Shown piece by piece: positions 1 to 7,119 of a stretch of DNA of 7,524 nt (its first letter is position 1; the number at the start of each line of letters is the position of its first letter). Source of the DNA: Pseudomonadota bacterium (GTDB taxonomy: Bacteria > Pseudomonadota > Gammaproteobacteria > Acidiferrobacterales > UBA6901). The DNA lies in contig JAJYEK010000179.1 in NCBI GenBank assembly GCA_021785795.1, positions 1-7,524 on the forward strand. Direction: 5' to 3'. The position numbers and the translations under genes are program-made. The notes under the pieces are model-generated. The model was not told where the DNA came from, made no database searches, and saw only the letters and a list, made by a program, of their open reading frames with translations.

Positions 1-642
1 GTGATAGCCGCCCTGGGCGGCTGCAACGACGTAGGCCAGGTTTTCAATGGCGCGCGCGCGAACCAGCACTTCCCAGTGAGCGCGTCCGGTGCGAACCGTA
101 AAAGCTGAAGGCACCGCGAACAGCTCCGCACCGGCATCGAGCAGACGCCGGAACAGTTCCGGGAACCGCAGATCGTAACACACCGCCAGTCCGAGTTTCC
201 CGAACGGTGTCGCCGCGACCACCACGTCGCTGCCCGGCTCGATTGCCGCGGATTCATTGTACTGCTCTCCGTTCTCCAAGTGCACGTCGAACAGGTGCAC
301 CTTGTCATAACGTGCGACCCGTGTGCCGCGATCATCGAATAACAGGCACGCCGCCCGCACCCGATCGGCATGGGTCGCGCGCATGGGGATCGTTCCGCCA
401 ACAAGCCATATGCCGTGATGGCGAGCCTGGTTCGCGAGAAATTCCTGAATCGGGCCCTTGCCGTCGGTCTCCATCACAGCCACACGATCGGCATCCTTCA
501 TTGGCATTATCGCGAAGTTTTCCGGCAGCACGACTAGGGACGCGCCGGCCGCAGCGGCGTTGGCTATGAGCCGTGCCGCTTCGTTGAGATTTGCGCTCAC
601 CTGCAGTCCCGAAGCCATCTGTATGGCGGCGATCTTGCTCAA
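1..642 (-). CDS. Nitrilase-superfamily C-N hydrolase (Nit-type amidase), 3' end cut by window edge
   Basis: The frame is open from a TTG at 642-640 to the left edge, giving 214 residues of a protein normally about 270-290 long. The nitrilase triad is visible: Glu41 in LVVLPENF, Lys114 in ARYDKVHLFDV, and Cys155 in AVCYDLRFPEL. The YDKVHLFDV block and the following GEQYNES stretch are typical of the Nit1-like branch, whose characterised members hydrolyse deaminated glutathione and so act in cytoplasmic metabolite repair. That substrate is inferred from family, not shown here. The start is chosen because the N-terminus SKIAAIQMASG is the family's usual opening, and no ATG lies closer than codon 9. 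The TTG overlaps the stop of the upstream exported-protein gene by 4 bases (TTGA), with AGGGAG and AGG purine tracts just before it, which suggests translational coupling. A C-N hydrolase after yhdP is the order I recall in Pseudomonas. Family is very confident, exact substrate is not. Confidence 0.95.
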   Translation of the reverse strand, partial: MSKIAAIQMASGLQVSANLNEAARLIANAAAAGASLVVLPENFAIMPMKDADRVAVMETDGKGPIQEFLANQARHHGIWLVGGTIPMRATHADRVRAACLLFDDRGTRVARYDKVHLFDVHLENGEQYNESAAIEPGSDVVVAATPFGKLGLAVCYDLRFPELFRRLLDAGAELFAVPSAFTVRTGRAHWEVLVRARAIENLAYVVAAAQGGYH

Positions 643-1103
643 GGCACCTGTTCTCCCTGTCGATGAATTGCAATGGTTACCGAGTCGTCATCGTGTGCCG
701 GATCGGGTTCAAGCATTATGCGTTTCGCCGGAATGCCGAGCGCTACCAGCCACGCCCGCAGCTCCTCCGCCCACAAAGTGCCCTTGTCGCCCGCCGGATA
801 GCGCATGACCAGTCGTTCGCCACGGCGTTCCTCGAAGCTGCCGGCCAGGCTGCCCAGTCCGGGCAAACGCGCTATCCTCTGTCCGGTGCGCGGCTGCGCC
901 AGTTGCACGGCGTTCAGCGTCACACTCTTTGCCGCCTGATGCACGCATCCACGCAGCCCGGCTCCCGTCGTGGATACTGGTTTGGCGCTGGATGCAAACG
1001 CGGTATCCGCGGAACCTACAGTGAGCGCGCGTGCCGGCATCGTAACGGCGGCAAGCATCGTCAGCAACAAGGCTGGGATCAAAAGTCTGGATTCCGTCTT
1101 CAT
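639..1103 (-). CDS. Small exported protein of unknown function (154 aa)
   Basis: I do not recognise this protein. Its N-terminus is a classic Sec signal peptide: MKTES, a hydrophobic core around residues 7-20, then TMPARA with likely cleavage after Ala26. There is no lipobox, and the only cysteine is Cys53. Residues 27-95 look like a loosely structured Ser/Ala/Gly-rich segment. Residues 97-148 look like a compact strand-helix-strand-strand unit (LVMRYP, then WAEELRAWLVALGIP, then RIMLEP, then SVTIAIH). This is loosely reminiscent of half of an OmpA-like periplasmic fold, but that is a weak impression. The ATG at 1103 is preferred because it places the signal peptide at the N-terminus. A GTG at 1178 would add 25 residues and overlap yhdP. 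No clear Shine-Dalgarno precedes the ATG. It lies 31 bases after the yhdP stop and overlaps nit by 4 bases, so it is probably co-transcribed with both and acts in the periplasm. Confidence 0.8.
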   Translation of the reverse strand: MKTESRLLIPALLLTMLAAVTMPARALTVGSADTAFASSAKPVSTTGAGLRGCVHQAAKSVTLNAVQLAQPRTGQRIARLPGLGSLAGSFEERRGERLVMRYPAGDKGTLWAEELRAWLVALGIPAKRIMLEPDPAHDDDSVTIAIHRQGEQVP

Positions 1104-1134
1104 GATGCTGGGACAAGCACGGCGTCGAGTTGAC

Positions 1135-4100
1135 CTATTTTTTTGTCGACAGCAGATCCAGTGGGGTAAGTGGGCCACCCTTGATCACCTTCGGATTGTC
1201 CCACGAACCCGTTACGGCGTACTGTGTTTCCGTGGTCTGTTCCAGGGGCCCCTTGAGCATGTTCCGGAACACCGCCACGGCCGCACCGACCACCGGGCCA
1301 CCCAACAGCATGCCGGTCACCGTCAGCTGGTCGCCCAATCGCGGCACAACCGTGATGTTCAGATCCATGTCGCGCGCCGCCAAACCCAACCGGCCGCTGA
1401 CGTCGATCGTGGCAGAGGGGCCTTTCACGGTCAGGCTCTTCGTGTAGGCATTTCCGTTCTGCACCGTTACCTTGGCTCCTATGCTATCAAACGTAAAGCC
1501 TTTGCCGAAGACGTTGCTGAAATCCAGTGTGAGGTACCGCGTCAGCGCGCGTGTGTCGATCAGGCCAAGCAGCCTCCCGGCACTACCCGGGCTGATTTTG
1601 GGTAAACGCCCGTTCTTCAGCGACAGCGCGCAGCTGCCGTTCAGCCGCCCGGCGCTGAAGCTGGCCGGCCCCCCCGCCCAGTCCCATTGGCCGCTCGCCT
1701 GAAAATGGCCCTGGGCGAGATTTCCCCCATAGCCGAGGCGATCGAGAACACGCCCCAGGTCGGCGCTTTGAACCTGCGTGTTGATGTGGGTCGACTGGTC
1801 ACCCGCCTGCGAGACCTGCCAGTCGCCGCTGGCACTGAAGTCCAGATCGTGCTGGAAAATATGGACAGATTGGATATGCCAACCCTGCGCTGCCGGAACC
1901 GCGGCCACCTCCAGCTGGCCAAGAGCCTTGCCCCAGTCCTGAAAGTTCTGGACTTGCAAATGCAGCTCCGGCATCAAGCGTGGGTCCACCTCTGTTGTTT
2001 GCCCGGTGCCGGCCGTAGGGGGTTTCTGCGGAATCGTCAATCGCTGCAACACGAGATTGACCACATTATTCCGCAGGCTTTTCTCTCCAGAAACGTCCTG
2101 CGTTGCTGGCCGCCCAAAGGCGGGCGGCGGCCCGAGAATATCCTGGTCGACTGCCGCAGCCGGCTCCGGAACCAGCGCCGGGATTGAAGCCGCGGGGATC
2201 GGCCGTACGTCAAGATGTCCAGCCACATCATCACCGTTCAGGGTCCCGAGCCAGCCGTTCGCCTGTCTTGCCGCGCTCATCTGAAACGCCCCGAAGGATC
2301 GCCCGAGAAAGTGAAGGCGGCCGACCCGCACATCTATGGCCGTAAGCATCTTGGCAAAACCGGAATCAAATCTGTTCCGCCCGAGCGCCCGGATGACATG
2401 CCACCAGCGATCGGCATCCAGTTGCGGTGTATCGATGCTCATGCGCAGACCCGGTGCCGCTACGAGCCTCGCCGGTCCGCCGCCGATCTCGACAGTGGCA
2501 CGCGTGAGCTTCCAGTCAGCGCCGGGCGGTGCGTCAAGGACAAAGCGCCCGTTAAGCTTGTCAGCAACGTGTAAATCCAAAACCTGATGCCCCGCACCGG
2601 TGGCACGCGTTTGCAGCGTCAGCTTGGCGGCAGCTCCTATCGGCTTGTCGAGCGGCTGTGGCAGCTGCACGCCCACGCCCTTCAGGTCCATCGCCAGGTC
2701 AAAACGCGCCCCGGGCTTGGAGAGTTGCAGCGAGGCATTCCACGGAACGTCTCCGCTCAGCCGGCTTCCGAGGACGTTTCCGAGCGCCCGCTGCAGGCCG
2801 GCCTGAGTCATGGTACCGGACGCCTGCAGGTTCACGATGGGGGCCTCGGGAATGGTTCCGCGGCGCGTACTCACTGCCAGCGATGCCTCGCCCCCGAGCA
2901 GATTTCCGCGCACGCTGCCGCCGTTCAGACCGTTCCGATCAAACTGCAGCGATCCATTGATGGACTTGAGGCCGACCCCCGGCAGCGGGAAATGAATGGC
3001 CGCGTCGCGGAGCTGATACACCCCCGTCACTTGCAGCTGCGACAGGTCGTGCGTCGGAATCGCCAGATCCAGGCTGAGCACACCCTGACCGCTCGCGTGC
3101 ATGCCGGGGACGAGAAGCCGCGGTCGAGGATCGATTTGGCTGGCGTAAAGCACGGAAAGCGTCTGATCCACCGGCCCCGTCACCTGACCTACAGCCTGGA
3201 TCACAGGCCCGCCAACAGCGGCCAGGTCATTGATGGTCACTGCCACCCGGCGCACCGAAAGCCCGCGGATATTGCCGCTGCGGCCCGCCACAGACAAGCT
3301 GGGGCCGCTGGCCAGCAAATCCGCGTCGATGTTCACGATCTTGGGCCAACCCGCCAGGTAACGGAATACGCCATTTTTAATGTGCGCCGAGACCTGAAAG
3401 CGGCCATTGCCGTCGCGAAACGGAAAATCGCTCAGCGCGCCCTGGATGACCACCTGCCCAGAAGAGACGGTGCCCGACCCGACTGATTGGCTCAGCCAGT
3501 CACGCAACCCCTCAGACAGGCAGTTCGGATAATAGCGAGTTGCGTCGGCCAGATTACCGTTGGTCAGGCTGGCCTGAAGATCCAGATGTGGCGACACATT
3601 GCTGTCGTCCGGCAATCGCAGCACCATATGACCCTGCAGCGTGGCGCCGTCCGCTACCACATACAGGTCTTTTCCATTCACGCGCCACGAACGGTCGTCA
3701 CGCTGCCAGCTTATGCGTCCGCTTGCGGACTGGACATCTATCACGCGCCGGAAAACGAGAGGTAAAGCCACCTTGGTAACCTGGCTGGCCAGCACCAATT
3801 CACCACCCGCAGTGCCGAACGATACATGACCCGTCAGGCCGTGCACGCCGGGAAACTCCCCATACGGATCGAATCGCAGCCCGTTCATGTCGGCCTCGAC
3901 CGCGTAGCCGGACACATTCCCGTTCTTGCTGTCAATCCGCAGTCTCAGATTGTTCACTGCCCCGCCGGGGTGAATCGCCCGCAGAGTCGTCAGCAATTTG
4001 CTGCTTCCTTTCAGTCGCTCCAGAAATGCATCGACGTCGTCGACATCGACGTGCTGGACAAAGAGATGGTTTGCATAGGGGTTGTGCTCAATGCGCAGTT

Positions 4101-5136
4101 CGCCGGCGGACCACGGCGAGGAAACCAAGCCAAGGCGCAGTTGGTCGAGCTGCAGTGTCCAACTTCCACCCTGGGAGGTTGCAGTCCAGTTCACGCGTGC
4201 TGCCGCCGTTTTTACGTCAAATGCGGGAATTCCGGACAAAGCCAGCTTAAGCGCGGCAACCCCGGCGTGACCGTAGAGCGATACCGCGACTCCATTCGAC
4301 CACTGGCTGGAGATGTTTACGTTGAATCGGCCGTCGAAACCGGCGGGCAGCTTGCTGCGGATGATTTTCGGGAGAACATAAGTATTGAGCCCCTCAGCCT
4401 GGACATCAATCTCACCTTCCCAATTCTTGCCGGTAAAAGGATTGCCGGTGACGTCCGCCAGAAAGGAACACGCCTGGCACATGGTGCGGGGGAAGGTGGC
4501 ACTCATCTGCAGCCGATGGCGGTTGCCGCTGTTCTGGAGACTCAGATTGACGTGCGCCAAGCGCAGCGGTGGCTCGGTCGATTTGTAGTCTATCCATTCG
4601 ACCTCGCCGTCCTGTACAGAGACATCGTTCTGCTGGAACAGCCACGGCAGAAACCCCGAACCCTGCCCCGGAATGCTCTTCCCGACCCCCGCAAGGCCGG
4701 TGATCCGGAATGTGCCGTCGGCAAGCCGCTCAAATGACAGGTCCGGATGAACCAGAATGAGGTTGTTGATCTGGATTCGCCCGGCAAGCAGCGGCAGCCA
4801 GGCCAGCGTAATCCGTAATTCCTTGAGTCTGACCGCGACTTCCTGGCTGCCAGGAGGGTAGACGGTCAAACCGTAGACGCGCAGGCCGGGATTCAGCCCA
4901 TGCCAGTACGCCTCGGATCGATCAATCTGCACTCGATACGACGAACGCTGGCTGATGAATTTGGCAATCTGGTCTTTGCGGCTGGCGAACGTCGGCAGCC
5001 AGGAATGAGCGAGAACCAGTGCCGCCGCACCCAGTACCAGCAGCATCACTGCAACATAAGCCGTCCAGCGACAGATTCGCAGTACCGGACGGTGCCAGGT
5101 CCTCCACGCCGCATCGAGCGTCGCCAGGCGCCTCAT
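1135..5136 (-). CDS. yhdP: YhdP-family AsmA-like envelope protein (phospholipid transport to the outer membrane)
   Basis: This 1333-residue protein compares with 1266 in E. coli YhdP. A single N-terminal membrane anchor lies at about residues 23-44, and the rest is predicted periplasmic and rich in beta strands, as in AsmA/TamB-like bridges. Family blocks are visible in order: a YYPN...LRDWLS segment near residue 530 (E. coli has YFPENL...), LPQPLDKP near residue 825, and a C-terminal block from about residue 1185 (SAGRLLGLIDTRAL, then TLDFSNVFGKGFTFDSI) followed by a Gly-rich hydrophobic stretch, LLGGPVVGAAVAVF. A Pro/Ala-rich linker spans about residues 979-1048. In E. coli, YhdP works with TamB and YdbH to move glycerophospholipids to the outer membrane, and that role is inferred here. 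The ATG at 5136 is preferred: AGGA lies 9 bases upstream and the start MRRL matches the E. coli protein. ATG 5142, ATG 5190 and TTG 5229 are also in frame. It is separated from rng by an unusually long gap. Confidence 0.96.
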   Translation of the reverse strand: MRRLATLDAAWRTWHRPVLRICRWTAYVAVMLLVLGAAALVLAHSWLPTFASRKDQIAKFISQRSSYRVQIDRSEAYWHGLNPGLRVYGLTVYPPGSQEVAVRLKELRITLAWLPLLAGRIQINNLILVHPDLSFERLADGTFRITGLAGVGKSIPGQGSGFLPWLFQQNDVSVQDGEVEWIDYKSTEPPLRLAHVNLSLQNSGNRHRLQMSATFPRTMCQACSFLADVTGNPFTGKNWEGEIDVQAEGLNTYVLPKIIRSKLPAGFDGRFNVNISSQWSNGVAVSLYGHAGVAALKLALSGIPAFDVKTAAARVNWTATSQGGSWTLQLDQLRLGLVSSPWSAGELRIEHNPYANHLFVQHVDVDDVDAFLERLKGSSKLLTTLRAIHPGGAVNNLRLRIDSKNGNVSGYAVEADMNGLRFDPYGEFPGVHGLTGHVSFGTAGGELVLASQVTKVALPLVFRRVIDVQSASGRISWQRDDRSWRVNGKDLYVVADGATLQGHMVLRLPDDSNVSPHLDLQASLTNGNLADATRYYPNCLSEGLRDWLSQSVGSGTVSSGQVVIQGALSDFPFRDGNGRFQVSAHIKNGVFRYLAGWPKIVNIDADLLASGPSLSVAGRSGNIRGLSVRRVAVTINDLAAVGGPVIQAVGQVTGPVDQTLSVLYASQIDPRPRLLVPGMHASGQGVLSLDLAIPTHDLSQLQVTGVYQLRDAAIHFPLPGVGLKSINGSLQFDRNGLNGGSVRGNLLGGEASLAVSTRRGTIPEAPIVNLQASGTMTQAGLQRALGNVLGSRLSGDVPWNASLQLSKPGARFDLAMDLKGVGVQLPQPLDKPIGAAAKLTLQTRATGAGHQVLDLHVADKLNGRFVLDAPPGADWKLTRATVEIGGGPARLVAAPGLRMSIDTPQLDADRWWHVIRALGRNRFDSGFAKMLTAIDVRVGRLHFLGRSFGAFQMSAARQANGWLGTLNGDDVAGHLDVRPIPAASIPALVPEPAAAVDQDILGPPPAFGRPATQDVSGEKSLRNNVVNLVLQRLTIPQKPPTAGTGQTTEVDPRLMPELHLQVQNFQDWGKALGQLEVAAVPAAQGWHIQSVHIFQHDLDFSASGDWQVSQAGDQSTHINTQVQSADLGRVLDRLGYGGNLAQGHFQASGQWDWAGGPASFSAGRLNGSCALSLKNGRLPKISPGSAGRLLGLIDTRALTRYLTLDFSNVFGKGFTFDSIGAKVTVQNGNAYTKSLTVKGPSATIDVSGRLGLAARDMDLNITVVPRLGDQLTVTGMLLGGPVVGAAVAVFRNMLKGPLEQTTETQYAVTGSWDNPKVIKGGPLTPLDLLSTKK

Positions 5137-5145
5137 GCCCATATT

Positions 5146-5149
5146 TCCT
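5146..5149 (-). promoter_or_regulatory. Ribosome binding site for yhdP
   Basis: On the minus strand AGGA lies 3 bases before the ATG at 5142 and 9 bases before the ATG at 5136. The 9-base spacing is the more usual one for this part of the Shine-Dalgarno sequence, so it favours 5136. The upstream in-frame starts at 5190 and 5229 have no comparable purine tract, which argues against the longer versions of the protein. Confidence 0.5.
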
Positions 5150-5263
5150 GGGGCCCGCTGGTGCCCTATTTTCCTCAAGATCCGACGCATCGTACTATTT
5201 TGCCGTATCAACTGCCGCGGAGATAGCAAGCCGCCAAGCTGCGGCCGACGCTCCGCCCGTGGA

Positions 5264-5291
5264 TGGACTGGACGCTAACCAACAGTATAAT
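5264..5291 (+). promoter_or_regulatory. Sigma70-like promoter for the plus-strand small ORF
   Basis: There is a perfect TATAAT at 5286-5291, with TGGACT at 5264-5269 (4 of 6 matches to TTGACA) and a 16-base spacer. Transcription would start near 5298 and give a leader of about 130 bases before the small ORF at 5427. The site sits in a non-coding stretch of an otherwise GC-rich window, where a consensus -10 by chance is unlikely. Direction is inferred from the -35 and from the downstream ORF. Confidence 0.5.
5284..5289 (-). promoter_or_regulatory. Possible minus-strand -10 element for yhdP
   Basis: Read on the minus strand, the same AT-rich core gives TATACT (5 of 6 matches to TATAAT), overlapping the plus-strand TATAAT. 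No good -35 is seen: the hexamer at a 17-base spacing is TGCTCT. A start near 5277 would give yhdP a leader of roughly 135-140 bases. yhdP could instead be read through from rng, so this is tentative. Confidence 0.3.
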
Positions 5292-5368
5292 AGGCGTACA
5301 CCCGCTAGAGCAGGGAAATCTGTTTTTGGTGACAGCCACCCGGGCGGCGCCACTGCGATCTTCCGATA

Positions 5369-5388
5369 CTGCACCGGATATCCTGCAG
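5369..5388 (+). other. Short inverted repeat in the leader of the small ORF
   Basis: CTGCA at 5369-5373 pairs with TGCAG at 5384-5388, and GG and CC inside can extend the stem around an ATAT loop. It lies about 40 bases before the small ORF's start. No T-tract follows on either strand, so it does not look like a terminator. It may be a modest leader hairpin or chance. Confidence 0.25.
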
Positions 5389-5417
5389 CGGGACATGAAA
5401 ATTAAAACAAACGGGGT

Positions 5418-5424
5418 GGAGGGG
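5418..5424 (+). promoter_or_regulatory. Strong ribosome binding site of the small ORF
   Basis: GGAGGGG ends two bases before the ATG at 5427, and the GGAGG core has a 4-base spacing. This is the best Shine-Dalgarno match I found in the window. It is the main reason for calling the 51-codon frame that follows. Confidence 0.6.
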
Positions 5425-5426
5425 TT

Positions 5427-5582
5427 ATGACACAACAGCAGCATCGGGAACTTGATGTCATCATAGCAAGCATCGTCGATTTTCTGAGGAGCACCAAGGA
5501 TCTGGATGCCGCGTTGGCGAGCGCCTGCACCGGGAAAACGCACCAAGCCGGCGCGCAACCTGAACACACGGCGCGTCACTGA
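5427..5582 (+). CDS. Putative small protein, 51 aa, opposite strand between rng and yhdP
   Basis: I do not recognise this protein, and it is too short for most gene finders' default cut-offs. It begins with ATG and ends with TGA at 5580-5582. Residues 7-33 (RELDVIIASIVDFLRSTKDL onwards) should form an amphipathic helix. Charged residues break up the hydrophobic ones, so it is not a convincing membrane segment. The tail after Cys34 (GKTHQAGAQPEHTARH) is polar and probably disordered, and no signal peptide is seen. Support comes from the GGAGGGG ribosome binding site directly upstream and the consensus -10 about 130 bases further up, in a stretch with no other credible gene. It runs divergently from yhdP and converges on the 3' end of rng, 46 bases away. 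It could be a genuine small protein, the coding part of a small regulatory RNA, or a chance frame. Confidence 0.5.
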   Translation: MTQQQHRELDVIIASIVDFLRSTKDLDAALASACTGKTHQAGAQPEHTARH

Positions 5583-5597
5583 CCATATTGCAGGAAA

Positions 5598-5609
5598 CCG
5601 ACGAATCGG
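5598..5609 (-). terminator. Weak hairpin after rng, possible terminator
   Basis: On the minus strand CCGA-TTCG-TCGG forms a 4-base-pair stem with a UUCG loop about 20 bases past the rng stop, followed by TTTCC. The flanking GGA and TCC could extend it imperfectly. The T-tract is only three bases, so termination would be inefficient at best. It lies between the convergent ends of rng and the plus-strand small ORF. Confidence 0.25.
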
Positions 5610-5628
5610 ATCCTCGGCGGAAACAGTC

Positions 5629-7119
5629 CTATAACAGCACGACGTCGAACTGTTCCTGGTTGTAGTGCGCCTCCACCTGCAGGGTCACGGACTTACCGAT
5701 GAATTCCTGTAACTGCACCAAGCTCGTCGATTCTTCGTCAAGCAGCAGGTCGATCACCGTTGGTGAGGCCAGAACGAGATACTTGTCGGCGTCGAACTGA
5801 CGTGCCTCGCGCAAGATCTCCCGAAAGATTTCATAACAGACGGTCTGTGGCGTTTTGAGCACGCTGCGACCCTTGCAGACCGGACACGGTTCACACAGCA
5901 CGTGCTCAAGGCTTTCGCGGATCCGCTTGCGCGTAATCTCGACCAGCCCGAGCGGTGACATCTCGGTCATATAGGTCTTCGATCGGTCACGCGCGAGAGC
6001 CTTTTCCAGTGCCCGCAACACCTGGCGCTTATGGTCGCTATCGGCCATGTCGATGAAATCTATGATGATCATCCCGCCCAGGTTGCGCAACCGCAGCTGC
6101 CTGGCGATGGTCTGGGTCGCCTCCAGGTTGGTCTTGAATAGCGTTTCCTCGAGATTCTTGCGACCGACATAGGCTCCGGTGTTTACGTCGATCGTGGTCA
6201 TGGCTTCCGTCTGGTCAATGATCAGGTATCCACCGGACTTCAGAGGCACCTTGCGCTCCAGCGCCTTCTTGATTTCATCCTCGACGGAATACAGATCGAA
6301 AATCGGCCGCTCGCCCGGGTAATACTCGATGCGGTTTTCCACTTCAGGTATGAATTCGCGTGCGAATTCGCGTGCCTTATGATAGGACTCGCGCGAGTCG
6401 ATTCGCACCTTTTCCACATTTTCACGCACCAGGTCGCGCATTGCACGTAACGCGAGCACGAGATCCTCGTGCAACAGGCTACACGGCGCGGCGCCCTTGA
6501 TGCGATCCTGGATAGCCAGCCACACCCGGCGCAAGTAGCGTATATCGGTCCGCAACTCCTCGTCGCTGACCGCCTCGGCTACGGTCCGCAGGATGTAGCC
6601 GCCCTCATCACCTTCGTCCATGGCCGACTTCACCGCAGCACGCAGGCGTTCGCGCTCCGCGTCGTCGCCGATCTTCTGTGAGATGCCTATGTGTTTAGTG
6701 TACGGCATGTACACTAGATATCGCGCTGGAAGCGTAATATGTGTCGTCACACGCGCACCTTTGGTGCCGAGCGGATCCTTGACCACCTGTACGACAATTG
6801 GCTGCCCGTCATGAAGTACGTCGCCGATTGCGGCCGGGTCGGAATCCTGGTTCGATCCGCCCGATGCAATTCGGGTCTGGGCCGCGGAACCGACACTGCG
6901 CACGTCCGAGACATGCAGGAAAGCAGCGCGCTCGAGCCCGATATCTATGAATGCAGCCTGCATTCCGGGCAGAATTCGGGAGACCCTCCCCATGTATACA
7001 TTGCCGACGATTCCGCGGTTGCGTGTGCGCTCGATGTGCACTTCCTGAAGCACACCGTTCTCGACGACAGCAACCCGAGACTCCTGGGGTGTTACGTTGA
7101 TGAGTATTTCTTCGCTCAC
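5629..7119 (-). CDS. rng: Ribonuclease G
   Basis: This is a single-strand-specific endoribonuclease of the RNase E/G family. It trims the 5' end of 16S rRNA and cleaves some mRNAs in the cytoplasm. At 496 residues it matches the 489 of E. coli RNase G and lacks the long C-terminal degradosome scaffold of RNase E. The N-terminus (EILINVTPQESRVAVVENG) aligns residue for residue with E. coli, which fixes the GTG start. The S1 RNA-binding domain spans about residues 35-125 and carries a variable polar loop at 74-100. Magnesium-binding aspartates are visible as Asp311 in TTIDVNTG and Asp354 in IIIDFIDM, with the same 43-residue spacing as Asp303/Asp346 of RNase E. The zinc-link is CPVC at 412-415. 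The C-terminus YNQEQFDVVLL is typical. The start overlaps the maf stop by 4 bases (GTGA) with only a weak upstream GGGA, which suggests translational coupling. The stop is TAG. Confidence 0.98.
   Translation of the reverse strand: MSEEILINVTPQESRVAVVENGVLQEVHIERTRNRGIVGNVYMGRVSRILPGMQAAFIDIGLERAAFLHVSDVRSVGSAAQTRIASGGSNQDSDPAAIGDVLHDGQPIVVQVVKDPLGTKGARVTTHITLPARYLVYMPYTKHIGISQKIGDDAERERLRAAVKSAMDEGDEGGYILRTVAEAVSDEELRTDIRYLRRVWLAIQDRIKGAAPCSLLHEDLVLALRAMRDLVRENVEKVRIDSRESYHKAREFAREFIPEVENRIEYYPGERPIFDLYSVEDEIKKALERKVPLKSGGYLIIDQTEAMTTIDVNTGAYVGRKNLEETLFKTNLEATQTIARQLRLRNLGGMIIIDFIDMADSDHKRQVLRALEKALARDRSKTYMTEMSPLGLVEITRKRIRESLEHVLCEPCPVCKGRSVLKTPQTVCYEIFREILREARQFDADKYLVLASPTVIDLLLDEESTSLVQLQEFIGKSVTLQVEAHYNQEQFDVVLL

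Noticed and set aside
2587..3486. Long plus-strand open frame of 299 codons
   Set aside because: It lies wholly antisense to yhdP, its translation is rich in Arg, His and Gln with no recognisable motif, and it is explained by GC-rich codon use in the real gene.
4026..4060. GTCGAC/ATCGAC-rich short repeat inside yhdP
   Set aside because: It encodes the DVDDVDAF stretch of YhdP, where repeated Asp and Val codons give the pattern, with no sign of regulatory use.
3826..4737. Long plus-strand open frame of 303 codons
   Set aside because: It is also antisense to conserved YhdP sequence, with no ribosome binding site or family resemblance that I can see.
5292..5426. Possible riboswitch in the leader of the small ORF
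   Set aside because: I looked for c-di-GMP (GEMM), TPP, cobalamin and SAM-like conserved blocks and saw none. Only small unremarkable inverted repeats are present.
5208..5579. Minus-strand open frame of 123 codons running toward yhdP
   Set aside because: It starts at GTG without a ribosome binding site, its composition is low-quality (Arg, Ser, Cys-rich with no motif), and it overlaps the better-supported plus-strand small ORF and both promoter candidates.
6352..6375. Perfect 12-base tandem repeat (GAATTCGCGTGC twice) inside rng
   Set aside because: It encodes AREFAREF, and the protein length there matches E. coli RNase G, so it is not an insertion or slippage duplication but ordinary coding sequence.
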